NCBI RefSeq assembly: GCF_001625305.1 | Contig: NW_017804076.1 | Coordinates: forward strand, 2,093,480 to 2,157,479 | Direction of reading: 5' to 3' | Source of the DNA: Branchiostoma belcheri | Lineage: Eukaryota; Chordata; Leptocardii; Amphioxiformes; Branchiostomatidae | Length of the DNA: 64,000 bases | In this document: piece after piece, positions 45,491 through 59,098 of the stretch | Position numbering within the stretch: the stretch's first letter is position 1 | How the letters are laid out: every line of letters starts with the position of its first letter | Program-made: the position numbers and the translations under genes | The notes under the pieces: model-generated | Told to the model about the DNA's origin: nothing | Databases searched by the model: none | What the model saw: only the letters and a program-made list of their open reading frames with translations

Positions 45491-48400
45491 GTTCCAAGGA
45501 CAATATTTATATGTGTCATGTACAACATCAAGACTACAGGATATCCAGATTGCAAGAAAGTGAAATCAGTGCCCTATATTTTTGTGGCAATTTTATTAAG
45601 CCTCCAATAATATGATGAAAACCAAATTCCTATGATCATTTTTTTGGCCATACCTAGTTTACCAGTATGCATGGCTGTTATTCTTCTTTTGTACTACTCG
45701 TGACTATTGTACTATATAGAGAAGAACAGGCAATTGTGAGAACCTCCCCAGGAAGTAAGAGTGGTCTGTCCCTCAGGAAAGTGGGATGTTCCTGTTCAGA
45801 ACGTAGAAGCTGGCCAGCACAGATAAGCAACTTACTCTATTTCGCTGTCAGAAACGTCTGTTCCTTCTGTGTAAGCTGTAAGGTACCCACCTTTTCCATC
45901 TTGATAGTGTCATGATCATGTTTTGATGTGTCTATTTAGCGCAGATTGAATTATCGAAACCCGTCCGGAGGGTATAAATGTTGTAGTGAGGGTTCCTGGT
46001 ATATATTTCCAGAGGTACCACGCTCGGGTATGAATTAATTATGGGACTGGCTCGCTGCTTTTCTGGTCAAAATTCCCAGGCCGGCAATGAATGTTGATAG
46101 ATGCTATTACATGGGGGTAAGAATTTACTGATTCAAGGTAAATTTGGGCATATTTTGATAGACCTTAGGTTGATTCTGATGGTCTCAAAAGTAAAAATTC
46201 TTAATTCAGGATTGCTTGAAGCACAGTTTCATACTAGTACTGGACATTGTAAAGTCTGACTACAAAGGTTGAAGCACTGTGGCAAAATTGTTGTAAAAAG
46301 ACTGTTTAAGGGCTGGGTGACAAAATAGAAAATATTCTGGATGAGGAAATTATTCTGACATTGACATTAACTGCCATTTCTTAGCACATTTTCAGCATCA
46401 TTTCATACTTGAATCATTTGAAATAGCCCCAAAACAAGCCATGTGAGGCATCTCTTTACTTTTTGGGTACCGCCCATAAATAGCTAGAACCAGTCTACAA
46501 TTATACCATTTTCTGTCAGCGATATTGCATTTTTTCCTCAAAGATATCAGTATGCTATGGAATAGGATTGATTCAACTTAATATTAACATTAAAAAAATG
46601 AACAGAAATTTGACTTAGAAAATCCAGTTTTGCCACCCTAAAATTGCATTGGATGCCTTTAAGGTTTGGTGACACTGTTGGCTACAATGAGGTGTGAATC
46701 ATTTAAGCTATCCCAGCCAGCCTTTTTTGCCCTTTTTTAAGCAGTCGTTAGGACAGCCACCTGACTCCATATGTAACAATTGATAAACTGGAGCAAGACT
46801 AATTCCATCATGCAAAAGCAGCCAGGCTAATCGATGTTCTGGATCTATTTTATGGCGGCTCAATTCCACGGTTTTATTTTCATTTCTCACACAGTAGCCG
46901 AGGACGTGTGAGTATTGATGTTTCAGTCTCCGCAAAATAGATATTCAATAGTTGTAAGTCAGACGTAAGATCCACTGTACATGAGTAAGCACAGTGAATA
47001 CGAGTATCGCTGCATTGAATAATAAACAAGGGCTATGTGGTACTCATAAATATGTATGTACATTACCTGTATTAACGTCTTCATTCAAACTGAAAGGTTT
47101 ACTGCATTATCTGCATTCGTACAATGGAATTATCCTATTTCTGCATTGCTTTGAAACGAAAACCTTTTTAAGGCTACACCAATTTAAATGATTTTTACTC
47201 GAATCCGCCTGCTCTGTTTTTTTCTGATTTGCAAAAAAATAATTTAGGCTCTGAAACAACTTCAAAATGCTCATATTTTGGTTCTAACAGTTGAAGAAAG
47301 TCCCTTTTCTTCAGAGCTGTTACATTTTTCCATCTATCAATGCAGTGGTTTAGTATAAAGTTCAAAATTCATTGTTTGAATTACAAACCAGCCTGGTATG
47401 TTGACTTCAGCATTTGGGGCTACTATCATACCCAAGTCTGTGTTTTTTTTCCCTGTCGCTCCATATTTTTTTCTGAAAAAAACCCTTAGCATTCTTCTTT
47501 GTTGTAATATGACTGTATCGAGAAGGAAAGTTGCCTGTAGCATTATGCAGGGTTCTGCCAGGCCATTAGAGTAGCCTTGATTGCAACACATCTTGGAGAT
47601 GGCTGGGAATATGGACAGCCATGGATTTAAATGCCTTAACAAAATGCAGGCAAGATTACCCAACAGCTGAGCCCTAATAAATCACCCCGTACATTATAAG
47701 ACTGATTGTTTTTCTTTGGTCGATCCTGGCGTCTGTGTCGGGCTCAGTTCCAGGCTTGGACAGGAGAAAGACACGGACAATTATTGTGTTCATCGTCGTT
47801 AAAACAGTCTCCGTAGACTTATGGTATGCTGTACAAGTGTAAATAAAGACGTCAACATGGCAATTTCAGGCGGCAAAATGTCATTGATAAAAAGTAGGCC
47901 CGTCGCTCGGTAATAAGTGTAAAAGCCTGCCAAGTGCCGTTATTCGCAGCATGGCACCCAATTGGTGTTGCAATATCCCACAATTCTGGCCTAATGGAAG
48001 CTAATAGTGCGACAAGCAAATCCCGGCACTCGTACCTCCGCAATCCATACCCAGCAACAAGCTGGCATTGATTTTCACAGGGTGTATTTAAACCCCCTGT
48101 TGTGGTGCTTAACTGTGTTTTGTGCCGGTATTGATATCTGTAATTTCCGAGTCCACACCTGGGCCCATACAAGGGGCTGTCTAGACGTTATGAAACTTGT
48201 GCTGTGGTCATTTGTCTCCGTACCTTTGAGGTGGCTTATAGAAGGAACCTGGTGAGACTTGTGATGCCTTGGCTGTTTTTAGAGCTGGGTGGAGCAACTT
48301 TCAAGTTAACCAGGACCTGGTAAACAACACCAGTGGTGCACATACTTTTCTGCTATACTGTACTTTTTTAGTACCTGCTTGATACTGAGCTTGACTGTAT

Positions 48401-48916
48401 TGTTTTGCCTTGCCAAATTGCAAGTTCTTTATTTTACTATCCCAAAAGAGCCCAAAAATTTATCTGCAGGTTGCAGCTGTTATTTCAACACTAACCCTTA
48501 CAATAGAAATAATAAATGTATAATTTACTTCACGCAACACTGCTAGAAATCATCAAAACATAATAAACCAAATTTTTTCCATGCAAATTAGTGTTACAAT
48601 GTATGAAGAGCTGTTTAACATATATGCCACACACACACACACACTCATTGCTTCACTTTTGAAGCATGATATGTGAACATGTATGCCTATAATATATGTG
48701 TGTGGATATGTTTTATTGTACTAATCTGGAAATATATATACTAAAAATGTAGCTTTCTCCACTGTCCATACAAAAGTCTGGTCATAAAGTAAATAGGCCT
48801 ATACACTGCTGTCATATCCATAAAGACCTGCTATGAGCCCATCTCCAGTATTCCACTGGGGAGCCATGATTCTGTGGCCGTTCTGATCATGACTTTTCTC
48901 CTGTGTCCACCCCAGG

Positions 48917-49090
48917 ATGGCTGACCAATCACATCGCTGTCCCAAGTCATGTGACACGTTCATCGCCTTACCCCCAGCCACCGCGGATGGGCACATCATC
49001 TTCGCCAAGAATTCCGACCGTCCGGCTAACGAGGTCCAAGAAGTGGTCTACTTCCCGGAGGCCTCGTACGCGTCCGGAACCCAACTGGAG
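48917..49090 (+). CDS. SCRN: Secernin (SCRN2/3-like), first coding exon
   Basis: Exactly 58 codons from ATG (48917, G at +4) to the donor GAG|GTGAAT, phase 0. Diagnostic segments are [25 protein letters not shown] and [12 protein letters not shown], which match the start of vertebrate secernins (peptidase family C69), especially SCRN2 and SCRN3. In this family the Cys of CDT is the presumed N-terminal nucleophile; here it is Cys12. Secernins are cytosolic proteins; SCRN1 is linked to mast-cell exocytosis. A strong 3' splice site (CTTTTCTCCTGTGTCCACCCCAG reduced to its pyrimidine tract plus AG at 48914-48915) directly precedes the ATG, so an upstream noncoding exon is expected. The next exon (CTYI/WLWGAEMGANEHG region) was not found before 64000. 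The choice between SCRN2 and SCRN3 orthology is not resolvable from this exon. Confidence 0.92.
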
Positions 49091-50766
49091 GTGAATACAA
49101 AAACACGCTTTATTATAGCATCATCATTCACACAGTGTCCTGCAGGATACAAACTCCATCCCCCTGATGGCATGTCAAGTCCTTAGAGCTTTTTGCCGCT
49201 CCGGGTCCGGGATATTTTGAAAGTTTTAATGGGCCATAAAGATCTCCGAGTTCAGGGGGAAAACGAAACATGACGCACGGCCATTATGCTAAAGGTGATG
49301 GAGAGCACTTTTACGGTATGCGTAATCGTAAAGCGTTAAGTCAAGAAAGCCTGGCAAGAGACCTGGCATAGATGGTCATCTTTCTGAAGTCTTAGTCTGA
49401 TCATGATAGGAATGCTAAATAGTATACTTAAAAGTTTTTACTTTTATTCGGTACAAATGACTCACAGGCTTTTTAGCTGTATCTATCCATTGACCCACTT
49501 TCCTCACTGCTGCAGAAAGGCTAAGTTGAACACTTCCCAATGTTGGATGGACAGAAATAAGTTGCTGTCAAAAAAGACAAAAGAGCTGAAATCAAGTCTA
49601 GCCACATTTTTGCACCATTGGAAAAGTCCAAAATGTGCCAAAGATGGGGCAGTATTCTTGTCTTACCACAAAAGTACTAGATTAATTCGAGCTAAGCTTT
49701 CTTGGATGTGATGCTTTACTCAAGACTTCTTCTAGAAGACATGATGGGTACCTAGCCTCCTTTGACATTCCTAGGGCATTTTTTTTGTGGGGGGGAGGAG
49801 GTGTTTTGAATACCATGTCAGAGCATCAGTCAATCCTGAACTATGTGACATGTACAGCATTTTTCAGTAAAGATTATACAATGTAGTTGCCAGTCTTCTT
49901 GTGCTGAGTTTTACATATGCCGCTTGGCAAAGCCCAGTGCCTTTGGGTCAGATATGTGCATAGATCTATGAATACATTTGCAAAGCTGTGATCAAAACTT
50001 CTTCATGCCTAGAGGCCCAGTAATGTGGAAACTGCACACAGATCTCTGTCATAGGCTTTGTTAGATCTTTAGGAGTGAATGATTATATCTAAGACCTTAC
50101 AAAAAATGTCCCTCCCGAGATAGCAAATGAATTCGAAATGAAGTTTATATCTGTGCTCTCAGTTTTGAAATGATGTCAAACTGAAGTTTTTTATTGTATA
50201 AAAGTAAATTGTACTAAACAGCAGACAGTGCTTTCCGAATTCCCTCACGAATGCATAAAGAATGCATAGCAAATACATTTCCCATGCATTGTCAATCACT
50301 GTCATTCAAGTAATGGAATGGTTAATCCTATCACAATGTTAGCTGTTGATGTGGCTATAATACAGCTGATGTAGGTGTAAATTTGAGGTATTTTCAGTAA
50401 GCTTGCCTCAGCATCTTGATAGCTGTCCATAAATCAGTCAACAAACTTAATCTAACATGAAGACGCAGATGGAATTCGGGATGAGGAAGAAACTTGTTGT
50501 CTGCCTCTCCAGAAAGATTAGGGTGAATCTGGAAGGACACCTTCTGGGAAATTGAGATTCATTCGGTGGCGACCGTAAGACACGGGAGCAGGGGTGAACC
50601 GCGGCAGTTCACGGGAGACGACACCTTGCGTCAATCTCACATCGATTTGATGTGATTATAAGACGTGTGGAGGGTTTGGGTCATGTAGCTGACTGCAGAT
50701 GTCAAGAGATGTCACCACAAGATTTCTGTCATCCTTTTTCTTCTCACCTATGTGCAACGAGTGCAC

Positions 50767-51085
50767 AAGCAAGGCTCAAAATACTGGGTGCATATGTACC
50801 TTAATACAGGTAACCTTGGGGATGTGCAGGTATTTCTGATAACCTGCACCTAACCTGCACCGGCCCATGTACTAGGTTTGTATATAATGCTACATGTACA
50901 AATGTAGGTGTATGTTAATTTATGTTTGATGCATTGACTGTCACCACCTTTAAAGTTTAAAAGATATAACAGTTAATGAAATTCCTGAACAGTTGTAGTA
51001 TGATCCATACTTCTAAAAGTCTGAGTGGTGCAGGAAAAATCGGTCTGGTGCAGGTAATTTTCAATATTACCTGCACCAGTGAAGG
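50767..51085. repeat. CAGGGCT-family element, partial
   Basis: It starts with AAGGCTCAAAATACTGGGTGC and contains GTGCAGGTATTTCTGATAACC, GCCCATGTACTAGGTTT and GGTAATTTTCAATATTACCTGCACC, all matching 53668-53933. The right terminus is lost. Confidence 0.7.
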
Positions 51086-53667
51086 TATGCAGAAAAAAAG
51101 TTTTTCAAACCATGACAAGTCAGTAACCATCCAAACTGGGTAGAAAAATGTTTAATGCCAGCTCCAAATGTGATATTTGATTCAAATTAAAAGTGTACCT
51201 TCTTCTTCTTTAAGATAATAAATTTTGTTCAAACATATTTTGCCAGACACTTCTGTATGTAAATCCTGAAAAATAGTTGCTGTAATAATATGCAGGAAGA
51301 GATAACCAGTTTGCAAAGTTTCTTCTCGTAAAGTCAGAAATTTATGATAGTTGATGCCAAGTTACGAGTGTAGAATTTATGCCCTCTAGTAGCTTTATAT
51401 ACATTGTAGTTACTAACTTTTATGATTATATATATCACGTTGACATTAAAATATCAGTCGCTAAACAACCAATACAAACTGTAGATCAGAATTTACATGG
51501 TACTTGCAAGAAAGATTACCACTACTTTTTTTATTCTTCAAATCTTTCAAAGACTGGTAGAACTTTGAACTTTCTATTACCTATGGTAAATGGAGCATCA
51601 CTGCTGTGTTCATTTCTCAGCCATGACCCCATTGACCTTGAGAGTTGTAAAGATGCCCAGCCAATGGGGTGGGGGCTGTTTGGTCTTTCAACTCGTCCAG
51701 CGAGGCGAGTTTCGTCTTACAAAGGCTGAGACCTTTTGTGTAATCAAATCAAGTACAGTGGACATGATTGATCAAAGCCATTGCAGGGCTACATGTGCAG
51801 ACTCCAAATGTTTCCGCTGAAAATTGTATTCACATCTTCTAAACAAACATCCAGTTTTCCACTAGACATACACATGTAGTTTTAGCAAATTTTGATGGTA
51901 AAGAGGACTCAAAATTCCATTTTTTATTATGATTTCTTTTCAAGATGTTACCTCCAGGAAAGGTTTTTGAATAATGTAACTCTAACATCATCTTGTACAA
52001 CATTTCAACTACACAATGAACATTTTACTGAACAAAAAATTTTCTCAATATTCCTAAGTTTCCACTTATAAGTCACAGTATAAGATTAACTGAATATACA
52101 GTTCAGCTTTTGCCGTTATTTGAGTGAAGCATAGATATTACTACTGTAGTTATAGATTGTATCTTCCTTGATTATGATCCTTAGTGATAACTACATGTAT
52201 CAGACAGTGACTGCTTATGTTTTACCACCTTGTCTTGATTGAAAAGTGTCTGATTTGTGTCTCCATACAGCTGCAGGGTAGTTGTACTGGCAAAATGGTC
52301 ACGTACAAAATAGATTCCCCTCGGTTACTGCTGCTTGTGACCTTTGCTAATCGCAGCTATAAGAGAGCTAATGTTGCAGGCGAGAGGAACGCAGGTCGTA
52401 ATACGAACAGATGACTGTCATTCAGGACGCAACTGTATGCATCTCAATGTCGTGGTCTCGTGGTGTTATCTATGGCGGTGTCTTGTTTCCATGAAGTTCT
52501 TTTCAATCATGCTAAACTCGGAGCAAAGAATGTCCATGACAATGACAATAATGTTTCATGTCTGACTTACAATATTGGCTTGATTTCTGTACCAAGAATT
52601 AAACATCATGCCAAGTGTATCTTTCACATTTTGAAATCAACTGTTTGAAAACCTTAGACTTTTTTTGCAATGGTAAAAGATAGAATGTCAGAATTTAGGC
52701 ATACAAGCTATTGCATATATGCTTCAAGTTTTATTAAAAGAGTAAAGCATGGGAGTATTGGGCTTTTGAAAAACTCAAAATACTGAGGACCATTCTGTCA
52801 TTGAAACAAAAGTTTCACAAGAAATTTTTCAAATTCACATTCAAGTTACACAGAAAATGTGGGTAGTACACATAGGTGACGTGTAACAAAAAATCCTCCT
52901 TCAGATTCAGGTGTACAGGATTCATTCAGATTCCTGGCATGATGCACCTGGCATGAACCCATTGTAGTGGCTGTAACAGTCACTGTGGTAATAAACATGA
53001 GGACGGTTGTAACACTGAGATAGGAACATACTTAATGACCCTTTTTATTGGATGGAGTAATGGTCCATAGTCTCATTTCGCACTTGGTGTTTGAAGGATT
53101 TTTAATGATGATGCCTCGAGAGCAATGTTTCATGTACAATTAAATGACTGTTCATTGTCCAATGATCTTGTCTTTTGTCCAGAACAGAATAAAATCCTAC
53201 CATGGATTTATGTCAATGCAAACTTTGATGGTATAATACTTGAATTTTCATAGCTTGGACCAAGAAGGTTGCTTGAACTAGATACAGCACAGTGCTTACC
53301 TTTAAGAGCTAAGACATTAACATGCATGTGACCAGTCTAGATCTATGGCAGTACTATTAGTAGTGTCCGTAGTCTATTTTACTGTGCATGAGTTGAGGAA
53401 ATCATTAGATTCAGACTGTAGATATCCTTAAATTACCAGATGCTCCCTGCTATTCAATTCTTTCTTTCCACATCTTGCTTCAAGACTACAGATTGTACGG
53501 TTTTCTGAGCACATTGAAAACCTGGCCACAACCACTGCTTTATTTTCAGCACCAAGGACAGGTACCTTACACCTACAACATATGCAGGCTGGAAATACCA
53601 TCTGAATATTCAGGTTACTAGTTACTGTATCTACATGTATCTAACTGGCTCTTTACTATTCACAGTT

Positions 53668-53933
53668 CAGGGCTTGAAATGCCACCTGCTTATGCAGGTT
53701 AGTGCAGATAAATTTAAAGCTGACAGGTGCAGGTATTTCTGATTTCTACCTGCACTGGGCCATGTACTGGGTTACCACCAATGATGTATAAAAGAAACAA
53801 TGGCAATGGTTTTAGGTGAACCATAAGTTTTTAGTGTCAACCAAGTGGTGCAGGTGAAATTTGTCTAACTTACATGAAATTTTCAATGTTACCTGCTCCA
53901 GCACAAGTTGATGCTGAAGCATTTCAAGCCCTG
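53668..53933. mobile_element. CAGGGCTTGAAATG TIR element
   Basis: TIR CAGGGCTTGAAATG and CATTTCAAGCCCTG. The interior holds GGTGCAGGTATTTCTGATTT and TGGGCCATGTACTGGGTT, shared with 50767-51085. Noncoding. Confidence 0.85.
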
Positions 53934-56842
53934 CACTTGTATTCTATATCCTAATTTCAATGGAATAAAAATTCAAGACAGTACGAGAAACATAACCTCT
54001 TACAGGGAAAGAAAATGATTTGTGTCAGAAAAATTCTGTGCTGCAAGTGCTTGTAAATTGTAATTGTGAATGTGACCCATACAGGTGTGCACAAAAAAGT
54101 AGTTCTCCCCTGCACCCATTTTGCTGCTCCAAATTGTTACGGGGCACGAACTAGGCATCCTTTTACCTGTACAAAGAAAGCAATTGCTTCCAATACCCAG
54201 TACCAGCTGTTGGGATGAGATAGAGTTGCCTCCATTCACAGGAATGACTTGACATGTCTGGAGTCTGCTTGATTGACAGTCTGAGATGTTGTAATGACAG
54301 CCCCGCCCAAGGATGAAGTGATGGATGCCCTCCGCGATAGAATCTGGCTGCTCGACCCAAAAAGTGTCAAATCTGGGCCGCGTAATTGCTGTTGACGGGC
54401 GGGAACAGTGGTGATGACGCATTGGACTGGCTCAGCAAACTTCTCTCATGTTTTATCACCGTCTGGTGCTGAAGATATTAAAGTCAAACTAGTCTGGCAC
54501 GAATGAGACTCCAGTAGGATGATATAGACTCACCATGATTCACCTCACAAACCCTATACAGTCATGTAGTGTTGTGTTTCAGTGGAGATGATTTCATTTC
54601 ATTCTTGATGTTCACTTTACAAGAGTTCCATATTCAAGAGGGATAAATGTTTTAAAATGTCTAAAATTAGACTGGATTCTATGACCTCGAAATACCTTGT
54701 CAGCTCTGTTGTGTTCTTACAGCTCTCTTAAAGCTTAACTTGTATTAAACTCAAAATATTTTGACCCACCCTTTTGCTTTTGGTATAACCTTGATCCTGT
54801 GTTAGAATTTCTTTCCAGAGTCTCAGTTCTTTACAAAAACAACCAAACTCTATGTAAGCCCATAGTTACAGTATCTCTTGACTGGAGCTACATGTACAAG
54901 CATACAGATCACATTGAATTTGTCTCCCCAGGGCTTTTTAGTACTAAGATCAGAGATAACAGCGTTGTCCATATCAAAGAAGAGCCCCTATTCAATAGAA
55001 CATTACTGTGGCTTTAATTGCCACAATAATGCAGATGAAACCCAGTTAGTTGTGATTCACATTTCTATAGTGGCAGTTCCAATAGCATCTTGATCCGAGA
55101 TAAGGGGAGATCCGAAATCTATAGGATTTCCATAAAAATTTCATGGATCCATGCTCCAAGTTTAGGAGGGCCACTTCTTTATCGACAGAATTTGTCTAAA
55201 TGTCATGCAGCAATGACTTGTATGGAAGATTACACGACAAATGCTTTTGTAATGTACTGGTGCCTGCACTATCTCTCTGAGGTGTCACTTACAATGAATA
55301 GATATTTTTGGCATAGTTATGTTTGCCTGGTTCAAACTTCGTTTCACAAACAAAATGTAGTTTCCAAGTGAGGGAAATTTATGTTGCTAATTTCAGTTCT
55401 ACCAGTCCAATAGATTAGCAGCAGATTCAAAGGCATTAGTACACAAATTTTCTCTGAAATTATGATTGCTTCATCATATGATTAATTAGCTTCTGCAGTG
55501 CAGTTCATGTCCACATTTAAACTATCATAAAAAGATTGATACTCAAATGAACTATGAATGATTTTGCACAATATAGGTCTGATTGCTTTCACTCTTTTTT
55601 CTCCAGAGTATTCTAATGCAAGCTCTAGGCAAATCAGCCCTACACATCTGTTGTTCTCTATGTTTTATTTAACACCACATCCAGGCATAACTTTGTACGT
55701 AAAAGTTTGAAATTGTTTCATACTTGCAGATATGCAAGTTGTACCATAGTTGGATTGTACTAGCGTCAACCCATTCCTCAATTTCAGTGCAGATATAGAT
55801 AACATTTGGTGTTCAACTTTGAATTCAGCTGAAACCACACAGGTACTGTATCAGTAGAGATACAGCAGCTGATTCGGAGCAAGATTCAGCACGCTTCATC
55901 ACTGGGGTTCCAGATTTCCATCTCGCTTGGCACGTGAGATTCTGTCTGTGACAGAGATTAGTAGCATCCATGTATCAGGTAATGTGTACTGATACTCTCA
56001 CTGCAAGAGACTAAGTTTCACACACAATGTATCATTGTCATCTTGTTCAAGTTTCAATGCGCCAAGTGAGTTTTGTGTAGTTGTATCAGTAATGTGTATT
56101 GAGGACGTGTATACCACCAGAATGACTTGCACACACAATGAATCATTATCATATTAATTGGTCAAATATGTTTGTTTTTATTTTGTATCTTTGGGACAGT
56201 GTACAGTAAGGGACAGCTATACGAAAACAATACGAATAACGAATACGATATAAATAACCTGATGCAGTTGTTTTGCTAAAAGTCCAAAATCCAAAAATGT
56301 AGATTAAACATAAGACGTTTTGACTGTTACTGTGAGATCAAAATTTGGTATACACTAATGATTAAGTACTCACTAAAAGCTTTTAGCACTTAAAAAAAAC
56401 TTTGCCGGCAGCTCTAAGCTCCACAACTTTTGAAGTGGAGCCAAGTAAACCAACTCTTATGATATCTCCAATAACGATCACAGGAGCTGTGAGTCTGAGA
56501 ACTTTCTCAAAAACACTTCATATCTTTCAGTTAGTTTGTGCCAATAAGGCTGATGTTAATGTACCTCAACTTGTTTTGTGGTCAACCAGTGGTTGTAAGT
56601 CCTTCAGTCCAGTACATTTACTGCTAATGGGTGTGATAGGATGGAATCTACCAATGAAAAATCTGTCTGTGTTTCTTGCCATTCATTAGTCTGCACCGTG
56701 GCAGAAAGAGTGGTCACGTACACACTCGCTATACTTATCATGCTCGTGTGAGAAAGCCCTACTACTTTTCCCTTAATGTTATTTGTTACTCTTGCATTGG
56801 CAATTGAAGCTTTAGAAAACACGCGGAGACCAGAATTACAGG

Positions 56843-57197
56843 CAGGGCTCGGAATTTATTTTTCAGATCAGGTGCAAGTCATGTGGCATGTTGCAACCAA
56901 CCTAAAAAGATTGGTTGCACAAAATTTTGCTTGGGTGAACCATATAAAGTAACGTAGAATTTAAGGAAAGCCTAATTACAAATTTCCAAAACCTTACTAC
57001 TCCTCTTCTGAGTTTGAATCTGTATTTTTCTGATATTTATATGTTAATGATATGCAGTATATTATTGTACACTTGATATATTTACATACTAAAACCTTCA
57101 AAAATATTTGGGTACACCCACAAAAAATTATGCGGTACACAGCTCCAATTATTTTGTGTGCACCAAGGTGCACATGCACCCAGCATTTCAAGCCCTG
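56843..57197. mobile_element. CAGGGCTCGGAATT TIR element
   Basis: The left end CAGGGCTCGGAATTTATTTT and the right end CAGCATTTCAAGCCCTG are of the same family as 53668-53933, with a GGTGCAAGTC / GGTGCACATGCACC interior. Noncoding. Confidence 0.8.
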
Positions 57198-58957
57198 CAT
57201 GTGCAGTTCTATTGGTTAGTGAGTAAAGCACTGGACTGGCAAAAACTTTTTATCTTCAATTTGTTTTATGTCACATCTGCATGTATGATGATGAAGATTG
57301 ATGATATATGTTTGGTGTCGAGAATACAACTTGACATAAAAAAACTACCAGTTGTATTCTCTATCCTAGAATGCCTGATATCATATTAAAGTCTTAGCTT
57401 TTCCTATAGGAATCATAAGGATGTCATGCAGGTTGAGTCTTGGTATTGCTAAAATCTAGTTTGATATTTTATAGTGATGATGATAAAATCTAGCTTACAT
57501 GGTTGCCTGAATATCCGTCCTACCCCATTCTGACAAACAGATGCACTCGGCTATCTGTCACATGCTAATACTGGTCTTGCCCGGCCGCTATCTTCGGCAA
57601 AGCCACCCTATCACATTACAAGTTGAATTCCGAAGCCGGATTACGAACCCCTCTGTTTCTCCCGACAGAACAGCAATTATGGTCCGCATTTTGTGCTCAT
57701 CAGTATTCCGCCCAGGTCCTGTTTCTCCAGCAGCCACGCTGGGCAGTCAGGAGGTAATGAAGCGACGCTTGCTTGTTGTTGTCAGGAATGCCAAATTTAG
57801 CCCCCCCCCCCCAATTGATGCCGAGAAAGGATACGAGTCAAGAGGCTCTTTACCCTTTCGCAGCTCCTGGCGCAAGGCTTAAGTGTTCCCCATAGAACTC
57901 TTAAACTGAAGTTGAAGGGCAGATGTGGCCATGTTGTGCCCCTCTAGTACAGTCAGACTTGTAAAACTTATGCTTCAACTAAAGTGAGAGAATGTGCTTT
58001 GTTTAACTAGTGTGTAAAACTTGTAGTTCAACTTCAGTGAAAGGTTTTTCTTTGTTTTGTTCTGTCTTTGGTTTGTCCTGGTCATCTCCTTTCAGTTATC
58101 TGGAGGTTGTACAGTAAGAAACCTATATTCCAAGCAGAGGTTAGGACTGTTTTCTGAAAAAAAATTTTTTTTAAGTTTTTAGCTTTTCTTTGCAAAGAAA
58201 AGGTGTAAAAGCCTGACAAAATGCCTGAAATCTAATTTAAAAACAAATTGTTCAAAACAGGCCAAACTTCTGCTTGGAGAATTATATCTTAGACTCATAC
58301 ATAGTTTGGGTAACTGTAAAGTAGAAATTTACTTGGTATATCTTTTTCTTTATGTGCTTGAGTCAGCATACCTTCCAGAACAATTGCCTCACACATCTAA
58401 TAAAACTTTAGATCTTGTGTCCCTGATCAGTTCTCAGCTGTATAATAAGTTACATGGATGCATGACATATCCAGACTTCAGTGTATGCATTAAGCAGTAC
58501 TCACAATAGCCTCCCCAGGCTGTATTTTACCTGTGACATTTTGTTTAAGCACCCTTCAGGGCTGTCGAGTCAGGCTGATGAGGGAGTTTTTATGGGCTAG
58601 AACAGCTTGTAGGGTGTGCTGGAGGGGGCATTATCATATCTCATGCTGGGAATAAGCTGGGAGATACTGCAGAATGCTTTCTCAATATGCTACAAAAATC
58701 ACATCTTTTTGCTTATTTCTTCAAGGTACATGACTTGATTGATTGTACAAGAAGCGTTGAAAATGCACTACTGGTCTTGTGTAACAAATTTGTTCCGTAA
58801 ACTTGTAAAAAGTCAACCAATTTGTTCCTTAAACTTGTAATAATAACGCAATGCTTTACAAGTGCGAGTGTTGTGATTGTATAGACAGTGGGACATTTTT
58901 ATGATACTTTGATCAATTCCATGAATAGACAACTTTACTAAAATTGGTAAGTCACTG

Positions 58958-59098
58958 AATAAAGAGACTCTTTTACACAACCAAGTGTTTTATTCAGCCA
59001 ACGCTTTGGTGACTGTCAGAATTGTCCTGAGGAAGGTGACAGACAGTCACCAAAATATCAACTGAATAAAACTGTTGTGTAAAATGAGTCTCTTTATT
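58958..59098. mobile_element. Palindromic MITE (~57-bp arms)
   Basis: The left arm AATAAAGAGACTCTTTTACA ... TTTATTCAG ... GGTGACTGTC mirrors the right arm GACAGTCACC ... CTGAATAAA ... TGTAAAATGAGTCTCTTTATT. The loop reads AGAATTGTCCTGAGGAAGGT. No coding content. Confidence 0.88.

Larger units (their letters stand above)
41468..48915 (+). other. Presumed secernin intron 1 / upstream DNA
   Basis: If the 5' UTR exon inference holds, this is a 7.4-kb intron. It contains a dispersed repeat (42240-42610), the X-box-like minisatellite (43325-43550), a direct duplication (43617-43838), an unclassified repeat (about 44109-44430) and a hairpin (45337-45490). The remaining stretches (for example 45491-48890) show no gene. 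Confidence 0.45.
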
